Source: JAGNZR01 sp051656905
GTDB lineage: Bacteria > Fusobacteriota > Fusobacteriia > Fusobacteriales > Fusobacteriaceae
Length of the DNA: 38,792 nucleotides
Reading direction: 5' to 3'
NCBI GenBank assembly: GCA_051656905.1
Contig: JBOFJQ010000039.1
Location: forward strand, 1-38,792
Shown here: piece by piece, positions 16,634-24,287 of the stretch
How the letters are laid out: the number at the start of each line of letters is the position of its first letter
How positions within the stretch are numbered: position 1 is the stretch's first letter
Translations under genes and position numbers: made by a program
Notes under the pieces: generated by a model
Database searches by the model: none
Told to the model about the DNA's origin: nothing
The model's input: the letters and a program-made list of their open reading frames with translations, nothing else

Positions 16634-17278
16634 TTAAAAGATATTTGAAATTGCTCTTTCTAATTCAGACTCAAGAGCTGGTACAGCCTCCTCTAATTTC
16701 AAATTCATCTTATTTGCAATACTGTACACTTGCGTACTATGTTCCTTCTTACTTACTTTAGTTGGTGTTTCTGTTACTAAAACTTCAGTCACCATCATAT
16801 ATTGAGTATCTTCTGTTATGGCATCTAAAGCTAATCCTGTTGCTCCACCTATAAGTCCTAGAGCAATAGCAGTATTTGTAGATCCTGTATTATATGCTCC
16901 TAAACCTGCACCTATTCCTGCTCCTGCAAGTCCTGATACAGCTTGTGATCCTTCATCTTTTAAATCCATTTTTTCTACTTTTAATACATTAGCCTGTAAC
17001 CAGTAATCTGCTTTTTCTGGATTTACAACTATCTGATAGCCTTTAGCTAATAATTTATTTTTTATTCCTAACTCTACATCTACGTCATATTGTGTCGTAT
17101 TCTTAACTTGAACATACACATTTTTATTGTTTGATGGCGTTAGCCAAATTGTTTTTGTCATTTTTGTATTTGTTGCTAGATCTCTTTTTTTCATCACAGT
17201 AGAAACACTGCTACAACCTGTAAAAATCAAAGTAAATATAAGCATTATTCCCATAAAATTTCTTATTGATTGAGTCAT
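16634..17278 (-). CDS. traT: TraT-like outer-membrane lipoprotein
   Basis: The 214-aa lipoprotein is recognisable as a TraT homologue. Conserved segments include STVMKKRDLATNTKM, TIWLTP and YWLQANVLKVEKMDL, and a Gly/Ala-rich hydrophobic hairpin lies near residues 115-155. A lipoprotein signal peptide ends in LIFTGC, giving a lipidated Cys near residue 22. F-plasmid TraT gives surface exclusion and complement resistance, but chromosomal homologues are common and need not do this. ATG at 17278 is chosen because the GTG nine bases upstream is part of the GAGGTG ribosome binding site. No conjugation genes are nearby. It leads a two-gene unit with the DAHP synthase gene, an unexpected metabolic partner. 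Confidence 0.9.
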   Translation of the reverse strand: MTQSIRNFMGIMLIFTLIFTGCSSVSTVMKKRDLATNTKMTKTIWLTPSNNKNVYVQVKNTTQYDVDVELGIKNKLLAKGYQIVVNPEKADYWLQANVLKVEKMDLKDEGSQAVSGLAGAGIGAGLGAYNTGSTNTAIALGLIGGATGLALDAITEDTQYMMVTEVLVTETPTKVSKKEHSTQVYSIANKMNLKLEEAVPALESELERAISNIF

Positions 17279-17319
17279 TTTTTTCACCTCTAATTTTGAT
17301 TTTTTTTTATTATTTCCAA

Positions 17320-17348
17320 ATTATAGCATAATTAATACTATTTTATAA
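17320..17348 (-). promoter_or_regulatory. predicted traT-aroF promoter
   Basis: On the minus strand, TGC-TATAAT (-10 at 17325-17320) is a strong extended -10, with a weak TTATAA at the -35 position after 17 bp. Initiation would be near 17313, about 35 bases before the traT start. Confidence 0.6.
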
Positions 17349-17365
17349 CTATAATTTTTATTTTA

Positions 17366-17374
17366 TGATATAAT
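17366..17374 (+). promoter_or_regulatory. predicted extended -10 promoter for the hydrolase-like gene
   Basis: TGA-TATAAT (-10 at 17369-17374) gives a start near 17381, about 36 bases before the ATG at 17417. No good -35 is visible, as expected for extended -10 promoters. It is back to back with the traT promoter. Confidence 0.55.
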
Positions 17375-17398
17375 TAATATCATATATATATATTAATT
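17372..17398 (+). repeat. inverted repeat at a predicted transcription start
   Basis: Nine-base arms AATTAATAT (17372-17380) and ATATTAATT (17390-17398) flank a 9-nt AT-rich loop. It overlaps the end of the -10 and the predicted start, so it could be an operator or a weak leader hairpin. In sequence this AT-rich it may also be chance. Confidence 0.35.
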
Positions 17399-17416
17399 CT
17401 AAATTAGGAGTAAGTC

Positions 17417-18079
17417 ATGGATTTTTATAAAGTTATCCTAGTTAATGGGTTTTCAAAAAATAATAGAAAATTTAATTTTTTAAAAAATCATTTAACCTCT
17501 TTAGGGTTTAATGCTGAACTTTTAGAAACACCTCTTTTTTTTAATGATGTTTCTTTTACTGAAAATGCTTTAGAAAAAAAATTGAATGAGATTATTAAAG
17601 TTAACGAAGCTGAAAACACTGCCTCAGAGCTAGTCCTTATTGGATTTGGTCTTGGAGGAGCAATCATAAAAAAGGTTTTGCATGATAAAAAAATCAATAA
17701 CTTATTTATTAAAGTTATACTTATTGCAACACCTTGTAGAAGATCTAGAATTTCAAGAAAATTATCACCTATTATCCGTTTATTAAGTAAGGTTTTTAAG
17801 CCTTTGAAACTTTTAAGAAATAATAAATACCTTAGTTTACCGCTATCTAAAGATATTTCTATAGGTATTATTCGTGGAGTTGAACCAGGTTGTAAAATTT
17901 TTCAAAAGCTAATTAATGAGCCTAATGATGGTATTTTCCAAGCTAATGAAGTTACACTTAAAGGTGAAAATATTGAGATTCTTGATATCCCCTTTGGTAG
18001 AGTTGAACTTCTAAGAAGAAGAGGTACTGCTGAGTACATTGTAGATTTTATTGAAACTGGTCGATTTAAATTTGATTAA
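17417..18079 (+). CDS. alpha/beta-hydrolase-like protein lacking the catalytic Ser
   Basis: The 220-aa protein has the outline of a small alpha/beta hydrolase or lipase. It has an N-terminal strand with an NGF turn (ILVNGF), and a strand-turn-helix at residues 74-83 (LVLIGFGLGG) where the nucleophile elbow GxSxG should be. Then come ILIATPC and an acidic loop, NDGIF, near residue 175. The nucleophile position is Gly (GFGLG). The C-terminal block PFGRVELLRR has Arg where lipase-like relatives usually carry the catalytic His. The fold therefore looks kept while the triad looks lost. There is no signal peptide, so it is probably cytoplasmic. ATG at 17417 follows AGGAG at about 7 bases. It is a single gene between a back-to-back promoter and a strong terminator. 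Function is unknown. Confidence 0.65.
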   Translation: MDFYKVILVNGFSKNNRKFNFLKNHLTSLGFNAELLETPLFFNDVSFTENALEKKLNEIIKVNEAENTASELVLIGFGLGGAIIKKVLHDKKINNLFIKVILIATPCRRSRISRKLSPIIRLLSKVFKPLKLLRNNKYLSLPLSKDISIGIIRGVEPGCKIFQKLINEPNDGIFQANEVTLKGENIEILDIPFGRVELLRRRGTAEYIVDFIETGRFKFD

Positions 18080-18080
18080 A

Positions 18081-18112
18081 AAAAAACTGTAGAAATTATC
18101 TACAGTTTTTTT
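18081..18112. terminator. bidirectional intrinsic terminator
   Basis: A 13-bp stem (18081-18093 with 18099-18111) around loop AATTA has T on the plus side and A on the minus side. It separates the hydrolase-like gene from the convergent M29 aminopeptidase gene. Confidence 0.85.
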
Positions 18113-18146
18113 ATTTATATTTTTATTTATATTTTTATTTATTTTT
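18111..18146. repeat. 12-bp AT tandem repeat, three copies
   Basis: TTATTTATATTT is repeated at 18111-18122 and 18123-18134, with an imperfect third copy at 18135-18146. It fills the space between a terminator and the 3' end of the aminopeptidase gene. It looks like replication slippage, and no role is evident. Confidence 0.7.
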
Positions 18147-18151
18147 TCTAA

Positions 18152-19378
18152 TTATATTGCCCAATCTCCATTTCTAAATATTTCTATTTTTTCACCACTA
18201 AATGTTTCACCAATTATTGATAAATCCTCTGTTCCAATCATAAAATCTTCATGATTCAGAGAAGTATTCATTCCTATATTTTCTTTTAATTCATCATTTA
18301 ATGAGTTTCCATCTTTTACACAAGTTGAGTAAGCCTCTCCAAAAGCTAGATGACACGATGCATTTTCATCAAAAAGAGTATTATAGAAAAGTATTCCTGT
18401 ATTAGATATAGGTGAATTATATGGAACTAAGGCAACTTCTCCTAAGTATCTAGAACCAATATCCATATTTAAAAGAGCTTCTAATGAATCTTTTCCTGCC
18501 TCTGCATCAAAACTTACTACTTTTCCATCTTTAAAATTAAGAGTAAATTTATCTATTATATTTCCATTATATATTAAAGGTTTTGAGCTTACTACTTTCC
18601 CATTAACCCCAGTTTTTAATGGCATTGAAAAAATTTCTTCTGTTGGCATATTAGCCATAAATGGAGTTCCTTTAGTATCTAAATCTCCTCCCCCAGCCCA
18701 AATATGATCTTTTACTAATTCAAGTTCTAAATCTGTTCCTATGGAATTTTTATAGTATAATTTTTTAAAATTCATATTATTCATAAACTCTTTTCTTTGA
18801 CTTAACTTATCATTATGCTCTTTCCAAGCCTTTACAGGATCTTCTAAATCTACTCTTGTCGCTTTAAATATCGCATCCCAAAGCTTTTCAACAGCAACTT
18901 TCTCCTCTGAATCATTAAAAACTTTTTTAGCCCATGATTTTGTTGGAATAGATATTACACACCATCTATTTTCATTAGTCATAAATCTATCCATCACATG
19001 TTTCATCTCTTTTCTTCTAATTGTTGTATATTTTGCCACTCTATCTTGATTAACATCTTTTAATAAAGTTGGATCTTCTGAGTGAATCGATAAAAATGAA
19101 GCTCCTTGACTAGCATAATATTCTAGAGATTCTACTTGCCATTTTGGATAAGTTTCAAAAATTTCATCAGAACCATATAAAAATCTATCTCTCTTTACAA
19201 CTTCATCACTCCAATGTACAACTACCTCTTTAGCCCCAGATTGATAACCTTTTTCAACTACTATTCTAGTAAAATCATAAGACTCAACAGGTGAATTTAT
19301 TACTAAAATATCACCTTTGTTTATATTCAAACCTATTTTAACTATTAAATCAGCATATTTTTTTAAATTATTTTCCAT
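18152..19378 (-). CDS. M29-family aminopeptidase (AmpS/PepS type)
   Basis: This 408-aa cytoplasmic metallo-aminopeptidase belongs to the M29 (AmpS/AmpT/PepS) family. Conserved family regions include MPTEEIF, LGEVALVP, HLAFGEAY and the C-terminal NHEDFMIGTED. They supply the Glu, Glu, His, Tyr, His and Asp residues that bind the two metals in Thermus AmpT. Length is typical. ATG at 19378 follows GAGGTGAAG. A good extended -10 (TGG-TATAAT) lies 27-35 bases upstream. It is monocistronic. Together with the M3 oligopeptidase in this window it fits an organism that grows on peptides and amino acids, which is known for fusobacteria. The precise N-terminal residue preference is not deducible. Confidence 0.93.
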   Translation of the reverse strand: MENNLKKYADLIVKIGLNINKGDILVINSPVESYDFTRIVVEKGYQSGAKEVVVHWSDEVVKRDRFLYGSDEIFETYPKWQVESLEYYASQGASFLSIHSEDPTLLKDVNQDRVAKYTTIRRKEMKHVMDRFMTNENRWCVISIPTKSWAKKVFNDSEEKVAVEKLWDAIFKATRVDLEDPVKAWKEHNDKLSQRKEFMNNMNFKKLYYKNSIGTDLELELVKDHIWAGGGDLDTKGTPFMANMPTEEIFSMPLKTGVNGKVVSSKPLIYNGNIIDKFTLNFKDGKVVSFDAEAGKDSLEALLNMDIGSRYLGEVALVPYNSPISNTGILFYNTLFDENASCHLAFGEAYSTCVKDGNSLNDELKENIGMNTSLNHEDFMIGTEDLSIIGETFSGEKIEIFRNGDWAI

Positions 19379-19404
19379 TGCTTCACCTCATAATACTTTT
19401 TAGA

Positions 19405-19413
19405 ATTATACCA
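19405..19413 (-). promoter_or_regulatory. predicted extended -10 for the M29 aminopeptidase gene
   Basis: On the minus strand TGG-TATAAT (-10 at 19410-19405) lies just before the start region. The -35 is poor. The transcript leader would be about 20 bases. Confidence 0.5.
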
Positions 19414-19445
19414 TATTATTTTAGATTCATATTTTATTTTTATTC

Positions 19446-19475
19446 TTGACTAATTTTGTCATAAAATGGTAAAAT
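19446..19475 (+). promoter_or_regulatory. promoter of the 81-aa orphan gene
   Basis: TTGACT (19446-19451), an 18-bp spacer and TAAAAT (19470-19475) give a near-consensus promoter, with a start near 19482. The first 12 bases, TTGACTAATTTT, also occur in the upstream copy of the cysK repeat. Confidence 0.65.
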
Positions 19476-19527
19476 AAATTATATACAAAATTATGATGAT
19501 TTACAAAGAGATCAAGGAGTGATACAA

Positions 19528-19773
19528 ATGGATTTATCAACATGGGATGAACATTTATACGATGATACTTTTACACCTGCATACAATGCATTATTAACTG
19601 AATATGAAGAGGGTAAAATAACATTAGAAGCTATAGAGAATAACATATCTGAATTTAATACAGTTTTAATGAACGCTTCAACTGAAGGAAATGCAAGATT
19701 TCAATATTGCACAGCTTTAATTGATGCTCATGAATATGCATTAGCAGTTATTAAAAAAAGAAATAATCTATAA
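19528..19773 (+). CDS. small acidic protein of unknown function
   Basis: This 81-aa protein is not recognised. ATG at 19528 is chosen because AAGGAGTGAT (19514-19523) is an excellent ribosome binding site before it. The GTG at 19519 lies inside that site. The sequence is acidic, soluble and probably all-helical (for example EYEEGKITLEAIENNI and STEGNARFQYCTALIDAHEYALAVI). It has one Cys and no signal peptide or membrane segment. A near-consensus promoter, a strong SD and a dedicated terminator together indicate a real and probably well-expressed single gene. Nothing in the flanking aminopeptidase or bat genes suggests its role. A small helical regulator or binding protein is possible but is a guess. 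Confidence 0.8.
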   Translation: MDLSTWDEHLYDDTFTPAYNALLTEYEEGKITLEAIENNISEFNTVLMNASTEGNARFQYCTALIDAHEYALAVIKKRNNL

Positions 19774-19777
19774 GTTT

Positions 19778-19807
19778 AAAGAGTGGATTAAAATCCACTC
19801 TTTTTTT
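19778..19807. terminator. bidirectional intrinsic terminator
   Basis: Stem AAAGAGTGGAT/ATCCACTCTTT with a tight AT loop is followed by seven T (19801-19807). It ends the 81-aa gene and, on the other strand, the bat operon, whose last stop is at 19843. Confidence 0.88.
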
Positions 19808-19842
19808 ATTTTTATTATTTTTCTCTAAAGCAATAATTAAAT

Positions 19843-21687
19843 TTAATTAGAATTATCTACAGCTTTTAATTTTTCCATAATATAATTTCTATCAAAAGGT
19901 TCCCCTTTAAACTTCCATTTTTCCATAATTAAATTAACCTCTTTTAAATCATCATTTTTTAACTTTATTTCAGAATGAAGTTTTGGATTAAAATTATATT
20001 TATCCACCATATAGTTCATATAAGCTTCATAAAAATCATTATCACTCTTTGCTCTTTTTAAATCCCAATAACTATCATATTTTTTTAATCCAGTTATATT
20101 TTTATTTTTAATAAAATATCTATATAGAGCACCTATAGCTGCTATTCCTAATCCTCCTAATAAATATAACCCATAGTTTACATTATCTGTTCCTTCACTT
20201 TTCGTGGGATCTAGCAAGGCTACCTTTTCTTCTTTTTCTAATTTAGTTTCATTTTTTATATTTGAATCTTCCTCTTTCAATTTATTGTCTAAATTTTCAT
20301 TTAATTTATTTGGATCTACATTTGAATTTTCAGTTGATGGTACGTTTTCACTTTCTGTCACGTTAAAAAGTTTTGGAGGTATTTTTTTCATTTCATATTC
20401 TTCAGTTTTTGGATTAAAATAGTTTATTCTAAATTCGTTTACTAAAATCTCGCCACTTACCTTTGGAATAAAAGCTATTTCAAACTCTTTTTCTGAATAA
20501 TATTTACCATTTTTAATCTCTTCCTTAGAAGATTTTAGACTTTCATAACTATTAAAATTATCGTTAGTATAATAATTCAATTTATCTAAATTATCTAAAT
20601 TCACATCTCCACTTATTTTAACAGTTAATAAAATTGTCTTCCCTACTTTTAACTCTTTTTCATCCCATTTATAATCAAGTTTTAATTTCCCTACAATTCC
20701 TTGGAAATTTTTAGGTTTTCCCTCTTCTGGCAATGGTTTTATATTTAGTAATACTTTTGATGAAGGAATTAAAAATGTAGAATCAGTTGTAACTTGGGCA
20801 CTACTAGAGTAAAAATTCTGATCCCCTGACAAATTACCTTGAACTACTCCTCTATAAATAAGTATTTCCATAATTTTTTTCCCATTAGATTCATACTCTT
20901 TTATCTGTGGAGTTTTATTCTTATTTACTGGAGTATAATCTTTTGATGAAAGACTTTCAAACTTAGGTCTCTCCTTTACTTCAACATTCCTAAAAAGTCC
21001 TGTAGCTTTAAAAGTCTCTTCGTAAACTATTTTTTCGCCTAAATATATAACCTTCTCATTTGGCTTTTTTATTATTTTAAAATCTTCTCTACTTCCTAAA
21101 TAATTCTCGATTTTTTTAGGTACTCTTGGAATACTTTGCTGTTGTACTTGTTGTTGTGAATAATTTCTTCCTTGCTGGGCTTGCTGTTGATTATAAATCT
21201 GTTGAGCTTGACTCGATTGTTGTGGCTCAGATTGTTGTGTTTGAAGTCCTTGTAAAAGAGCTAGTATTAAGCCAGTTGCTTGACTTCCAGATGAATTTCC
21301 TGAATTATAGTTATATCCATTTGAATAATTATTTGAAAAACCATTTGAGTAACCGCTTGAATACCCAGAATGTCCAGAAACTCTTATTTCAATGGTATTA
21401 GATTTTTCATGCCTTGTTCTGACTCTCAATCTATTTCTTCCAACATCTAAAGCTCTTAATACAAAAATATCGCCTCTCCCTCTTTTTAGAGAGCTTCTTC
21501 TAAGAACATCAAAATTTTGAATTCCTTCTATATCATAATTTTCTCTGTTATTATCTGTAAATTCAACTGATATTCTTACAATATCATTCACCCTTACATA
21601 GTCTCTTTCTGCTCTTAAAATAATTCTTCCAAAAGAAAATATGCATATATTAAAGAATAAAGTTATAGTTATTAATCTTCTTATCAC
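19843..21687 (-). CDS. batD: BatD-like protein with Gln-rich insert
   Basis: This is the last gene of the moxR-bat operon. BatD proteins are exported, carry beta-sandwich domains and are anchored by a C-terminal membrane helix. They are thought to scaffold the Bat VWA proteins. GTG at 21687 is preferred, because AGGTGA precedes it and the product then opens with a clean signal peptide. An in-frame ATG at 21702 overlaps batC. The 614-aa protein has a signal peptide, an Ig-like domain (about 20-100), a Ser/Gly/Asn/Tyr tract and then a Gln-rich tract (about 110-190), a large beta-rich domain (190-430), an acidic linker and a membrane helix near 520 with a cytoplasmic tail. The low-complexity insert is unlike typical BatD. 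The call rests on architecture and gene order. Confidence 0.82.
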   Translation of the reverse strand: MIRRLITITLFFNICIFSFGRIILRAERDYVRVNDIVRISVEFTDNNRENYDIEGIQNFDVLRRSSLKRGRGDIFVLRALDVGRNRLRVRTRHEKSNTIEIRVSGHSGYSSGYSNGFSNNYSNGYNYNSGNSSGSQATGLILALLQGLQTQQSEPQQSSQAQQIYNQQQAQQGRNYSQQQVQQQSIPRVPKKIENYLGSREDFKIIKKPNEKVIYLGEKIVYEETFKATGLFRNVEVKERPKFESLSSKDYTPVNKNKTPQIKEYESNGKKIMEILIYRGVVQGNLSGDQNFYSSSAQVTTDSTFLIPSSKVLLNIKPLPEEGKPKNFQGIVGKLKLDYKWDEKELKVGKTILLTVKISGDVNLDNLDKLNYYTNDNFNSYESLKSSKEEIKNGKYYSEKEFEIAFIPKVSGEILVNEFRINYFNPKTEEYEMKKIPPKLFNVTESENVPSTENSNVDPNKLNENLDNKLKEEDSNIKNETKLEKEEKVALLDPTKSEGTDNVNYGLYLLGGLGIAAIGALYRYFIKNKNITGLKKYDSYWDLKRAKSDNDFYEAYMNYMVDKYNFNPKLHSEIKLKNDDLKEVNLIMEKWKFKGEPFDRNYIMEKLKAVDNSN

Positions 21688-21695
21688 TTTTTCAC

Positions 21696-22364
21696 CTACC
21701 ATCCCTTTGAACTATCTTTTACATTATTACTATTTATTTTTTCATTATTTTCAAAAGTTTGAGCCTCTTTTCCTTCCATTCTTTTAAGAATATAACCTAT
21801 CTCTTCTTTTTGATTATCAGTTAACCCTTGGTCTTTTTCAGGGGCGCCTCCACCTTTAGAATCTTTATTCTGATTATTATTTTGATTGTTCTGATTATTT
21901 TGGTTATTATTATTGTTTTGATCTTTGTTCTCTATCATTTTTTTTACTATTTCATAGTTTTTTTTAATATTTAAATCATCTTTTATAGTAAGTTGCTTTT
22001 TATATAAATCCAAACTCTCCTCTAGCTCTTTATTTTTATTCTCGGAGTTTAAATTTTCTACTAATTTAACTTTTGAATTTGCTTTTAAAAATTTTTCATT
22101 TTCTCCATTTTTTACTACAAATTCATAATCTTCACTCTTATATCTTGTTTTCACAATGTTTTCTAAAACTCCATTTTTCAATTCTTTACTAGTCAAAATT
22201 TTACTAGCATTTATATAGTATTCTTCTGCTATTTTATAATTTTTATTATTACTTTCTCTATTCCCTTTATAAATATTATAAAAAAATCTAACTTTATTAA
22301 TATTTATGAAAATAATAAAAAGAGATAAAACTAATATCAAAATTTTTATTATTTTATTTTTCAA
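21696..22364 (-). CDS. batC: BatC-like membrane-anchored protein
   Basis: The 222-aa protein has one N-terminal hydrophobic segment (about 5-23) and a helical region (30-145) with TPR-like character, for example NNKNYKIAEEYYINASK. A nearly pure Asn/Gln tract follows at about 150-166, then a Gly/Pro turn and a C-terminal helix with ILKRMEGKEAQ, which resembles BatC endings. BatC is a TPR partner of the Bat VWA proteins. TTG at 22364 is the start, with GGGGAGA upstream. It overlaps batB by 11 bases, which implies translational coupling. Next comes batD. The Asn/Gln tract lies next to a gene whose product is also Q-rich. The name relies mainly on position in the operon. Confidence 0.75.
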   Translation of the reverse strand: MKNKIIKILILVLSLFIIFININKVRFFYNIYKGNRESNNKNYKIAEEYYINASKILTSKELKNGVLENIVKTRYKSEDYEFVVKNGENEKFLKANSKVKLVENLNSENKNKELEESLDLYKKQLTIKDDLNIKKNYEIVKKMIENKDQNNNNNQNNQNNQNNNQNKDSKGGGAPEKDQGLTDNQKEEIGYILKRMEGKEAQTFENNEKINSNNVKDSSKGW

Positions 22365-23313
22365 TTTTAATCTCCCCTTTATAAAAATATGCTAAAAGTA
22401 TAAATAACACTCCTAATAACAGAGGAATTTGAAAATATTTTTTATAGATCGCTGCCTTTTCCTCTCCTAACTTTTCTCTTTCTATTTTTAAAAAATCATC
22501 AATAAACTTATTACTATCATTTTTCAAATTATTAATTTCATAATATTTATCTTTTGATATTTTTTTCATAAATTCCGAATTTAATTTCGTTACTACTACT
22601 TCTTTATCATTATTCTTTATAAATCCTTTTTTTATTCCCTCTTCTATAATAGGTATACTACTTCCCTCTAATGTTCCTAGTCCAATTGAAAAAACTGTTA
22701 TATTATTTTCATTAATATATTTTTCTATCTCTTTTTCCTCTTCTCCACCGTCAGATATTATCAGTACTACTTTCCTCCTAGATAATGTTTCTTCAAAAGA
22801 TTTATTAGCTATTTTAAGTGCTGATAAGAGTTCAGTTCCTCCACCTGATATTAAATCAGTATTTATTATATTTAAATAATTTTTTGCTATTTCATAATCA
22901 TCTGTTAAAGGCATTTGTACATAAGCACTATCAGAAAAAGGTATTAGTCCTATTCTATCCCCTTTCAATTGATTCAATATGTTTCCAACAGCTTTTTTAC
23001 CCTGTTCTAACCTATTAGGATATATGTCCTCAGCCAACATTGAATTAGACGTGTCAAAAAGTATATACACATCTGTTCCTCTTACATCTTGCTTAGCGTT
23101 TTCAATTAATTTTTGAGGAGATAAAAGTGCTAAAAATAAGAATATTCCTCCAAAAGTATAGGAAATTACTCTTAATATCTCTATTTTTCTTTCTGTGTAT
23201 AGTTTTAAATATGATAAAATTTTATTTTTTTTTCTCATACCATAAATAGCAATCAAACATATTCCTATTGGAAAAACTAACAACCATATATATTTTAAAT
23301 TTCCAAAACTCAA
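22354..23313 (-). CDS. batB: BatB-like VWA-domain membrane protein
   Basis: This 319-aa inner-membrane protein has N-terminal membrane helices (about 8-27 and 48-64), a von Willebrand factor A domain and a C-terminal helix near 292-310. The metal-binding (MIDAS) motif is intact: DTSNS at residues 87-91, a Thr in GGGTEL and Asp in ISDGGEE. That is the BatA/BatB architecture of the Bacteroides aerotolerance operon, and the second VWA gene in order is taken as batB. TTG at 23313 follows GAGGTGA. It lies 14 bases after batA and overlaps batC. The domain is expected to face the periplasm and bind partners through a metal ion. The molecular target is unknown. Confidence 0.88.
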   Translation of the reverse strand: MSFGNLKYIWLLVFPIGICLIAIYGMRKKNKILSYLKLYTERKIEILRVISYTFGGIFLFLALLSPQKLIENAKQDVRGTDVYILFDTSNSMLAEDIYPNRLEQGKKAVGNILNQLKGDRIGLIPFSDSAYVQMPLTDDYEIAKNYLNIINTDLISGGGTELLSALKIANKSFEETLSRRKVVLIISDGGEEEKEIEKYINENNITVFSIGLGTLEGSSIPIIEEGIKKGFIKNNDKEVVVTKLNSEFMKKISKDKYYEINNLKNDSNKFIDDFLKIEREKLGEEKAAIYKKYFQIPLLLGVLFILLAYFYKGEIKIEK

Positions 23314-23327
23314 TACTTCTCACCTCT

Positions 23328-24287
23328 TTATGGTATTTTTATATAAATAATATGCTTAAATATTAATGCCGCTAATAACAAAATTATTCCAGCTATTAAA
23401 AAATTTTCATATAATTCTTTCTCATTAAAAAACTCTTTTGATTCTATTTTTGTTTTTTCCAAAGAATCTATTTTTTTAAAAATTTCTTTAAAATTCTCTT
23501 CACTACTAGCTCTAAAATACTCTCCATCTGTTACTTTAGCTATATATTTTAATAGATTTTCATCAAGTTCTGTATTTGCAACACTCTTCATCCCATATAC
23601 TGTTGGAATTTGAATTTCTTTAGCTCCTATACCGATAGTATATACTTTGATTCCAAACTCTTTTGCTATTCCTGCTGCAACTTGTGGACTCATCTCACCT
23701 GAATTATTTTCACCATCTGTCATTAGTATTATAACCTTTGATTTAGCAGTTGCATTTTTCAATCTATTTACCGAAACTCCAAGCCCCATTCCAATGGCAG
23801 TTCTATTATTACTTGTTATATCATTTACTGTAAGTTTATCTAAAATTTTATCAATCACACTATGATCAAAAGTTAATGGAACTTTTGTATAAGCATCTCC
23901 TCCAAATATTACTAATGATATCCTATCATTATCTCTTTTACTTATAAACTCTTTTAATAATATTTTTGCTCTATCTATTCTTGAAGGTTTAAAATCTGTC
24001 GATTGCATAGACTGTGACAAATCTAGAGCAACTACAATATCTATTCCATCTTTTTTTATCTTAACACTTTGAGATAAATTTTGAGGCCTAGCTAAGGCTA
24101 TTATTAAAGAAAGTAAAGATAATATCATCAAGATTTTTTCTACATGATGCTTTTTTATTTTCTTATTTTCTTTTTTTAGTTTCATAAGACTTGGGACTTT
24201 TATCCCATTCTTCTTGTTCTTTATAAAAAAAAGACTTACTACAATTGGAATTAAAAATAGATAATACGGTGAATAAAATCTAAACAT
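23328..24287 (-). CDS. batA: BatA-like VWA-domain membrane protein
   Basis: This is the first of two VWA-domain membrane proteins in the operon. ATG at 24287 is chosen because the GTG at 24296 belongs to the GAGGTG ribosome binding site. The 319-aa protein has N-terminal hydrophobic segments (about 7-22 and 50-66), a VWA domain with MIDAS motif DLSQS at residues 89-93, further MIDAS elements (SNNRTAIG, MTDGENNSG) and a C-terminal membrane helix near 295-313. It is paralogous to the next gene, and the two probably form a hetero-complex. It overlaps the preceding gene by 8 bases. The assignment as Bat family is firm, while the A/B naming follows gene order. Confidence 0.9.
   Translation of the reverse strand: MFRFYSPYYLFLIPIVVSLFFIKNKKNGIKVPSLMKLKKENKKIKKHHVEKILMILSLLSLIIALARPQNLSQSVKIKKDGIDIVVALDLSQSMQSTDFKPSRIDRAKILLKEFISKRDNDRISLVIFGGDAYTKVPLTFDHSVIDKILDKLTVNDITSNNRTAIGMGLGVSVNRLKNATAKSKVIILMTDGENNSGEMSPQVAAGIAKEFGIKVYTIGIGAKEIQIPTVYGMKSVANTELDENLLKYIAKVTDGEYFRASSEENFKEIFKKIDSLEKTKIESKEFFNEKELYENFLIAGIILLLAALIFKHIIYIKIP

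Noticed and set aside
16634..17278. Plasmid or conjugative element marked by traT
   Set aside because: No other tra genes, relaxase, integrase or direct repeats are nearby, and the flanks are chromosomal housekeeping genes with similar base composition.
18111..18146. CRISPR-like repeat
   Set aside because: The units are 12 bp, adjacent and without spacers. This is a simple tandem repeat, and no CRISPR array is present in the window.
21080..21400. Frameshift or assembly error in the Gln-rich part of batD
   Set aside because: The frame stays open through both tracts, and the flanking domains are on the same frame, so it reads as a true low-complexity insert.
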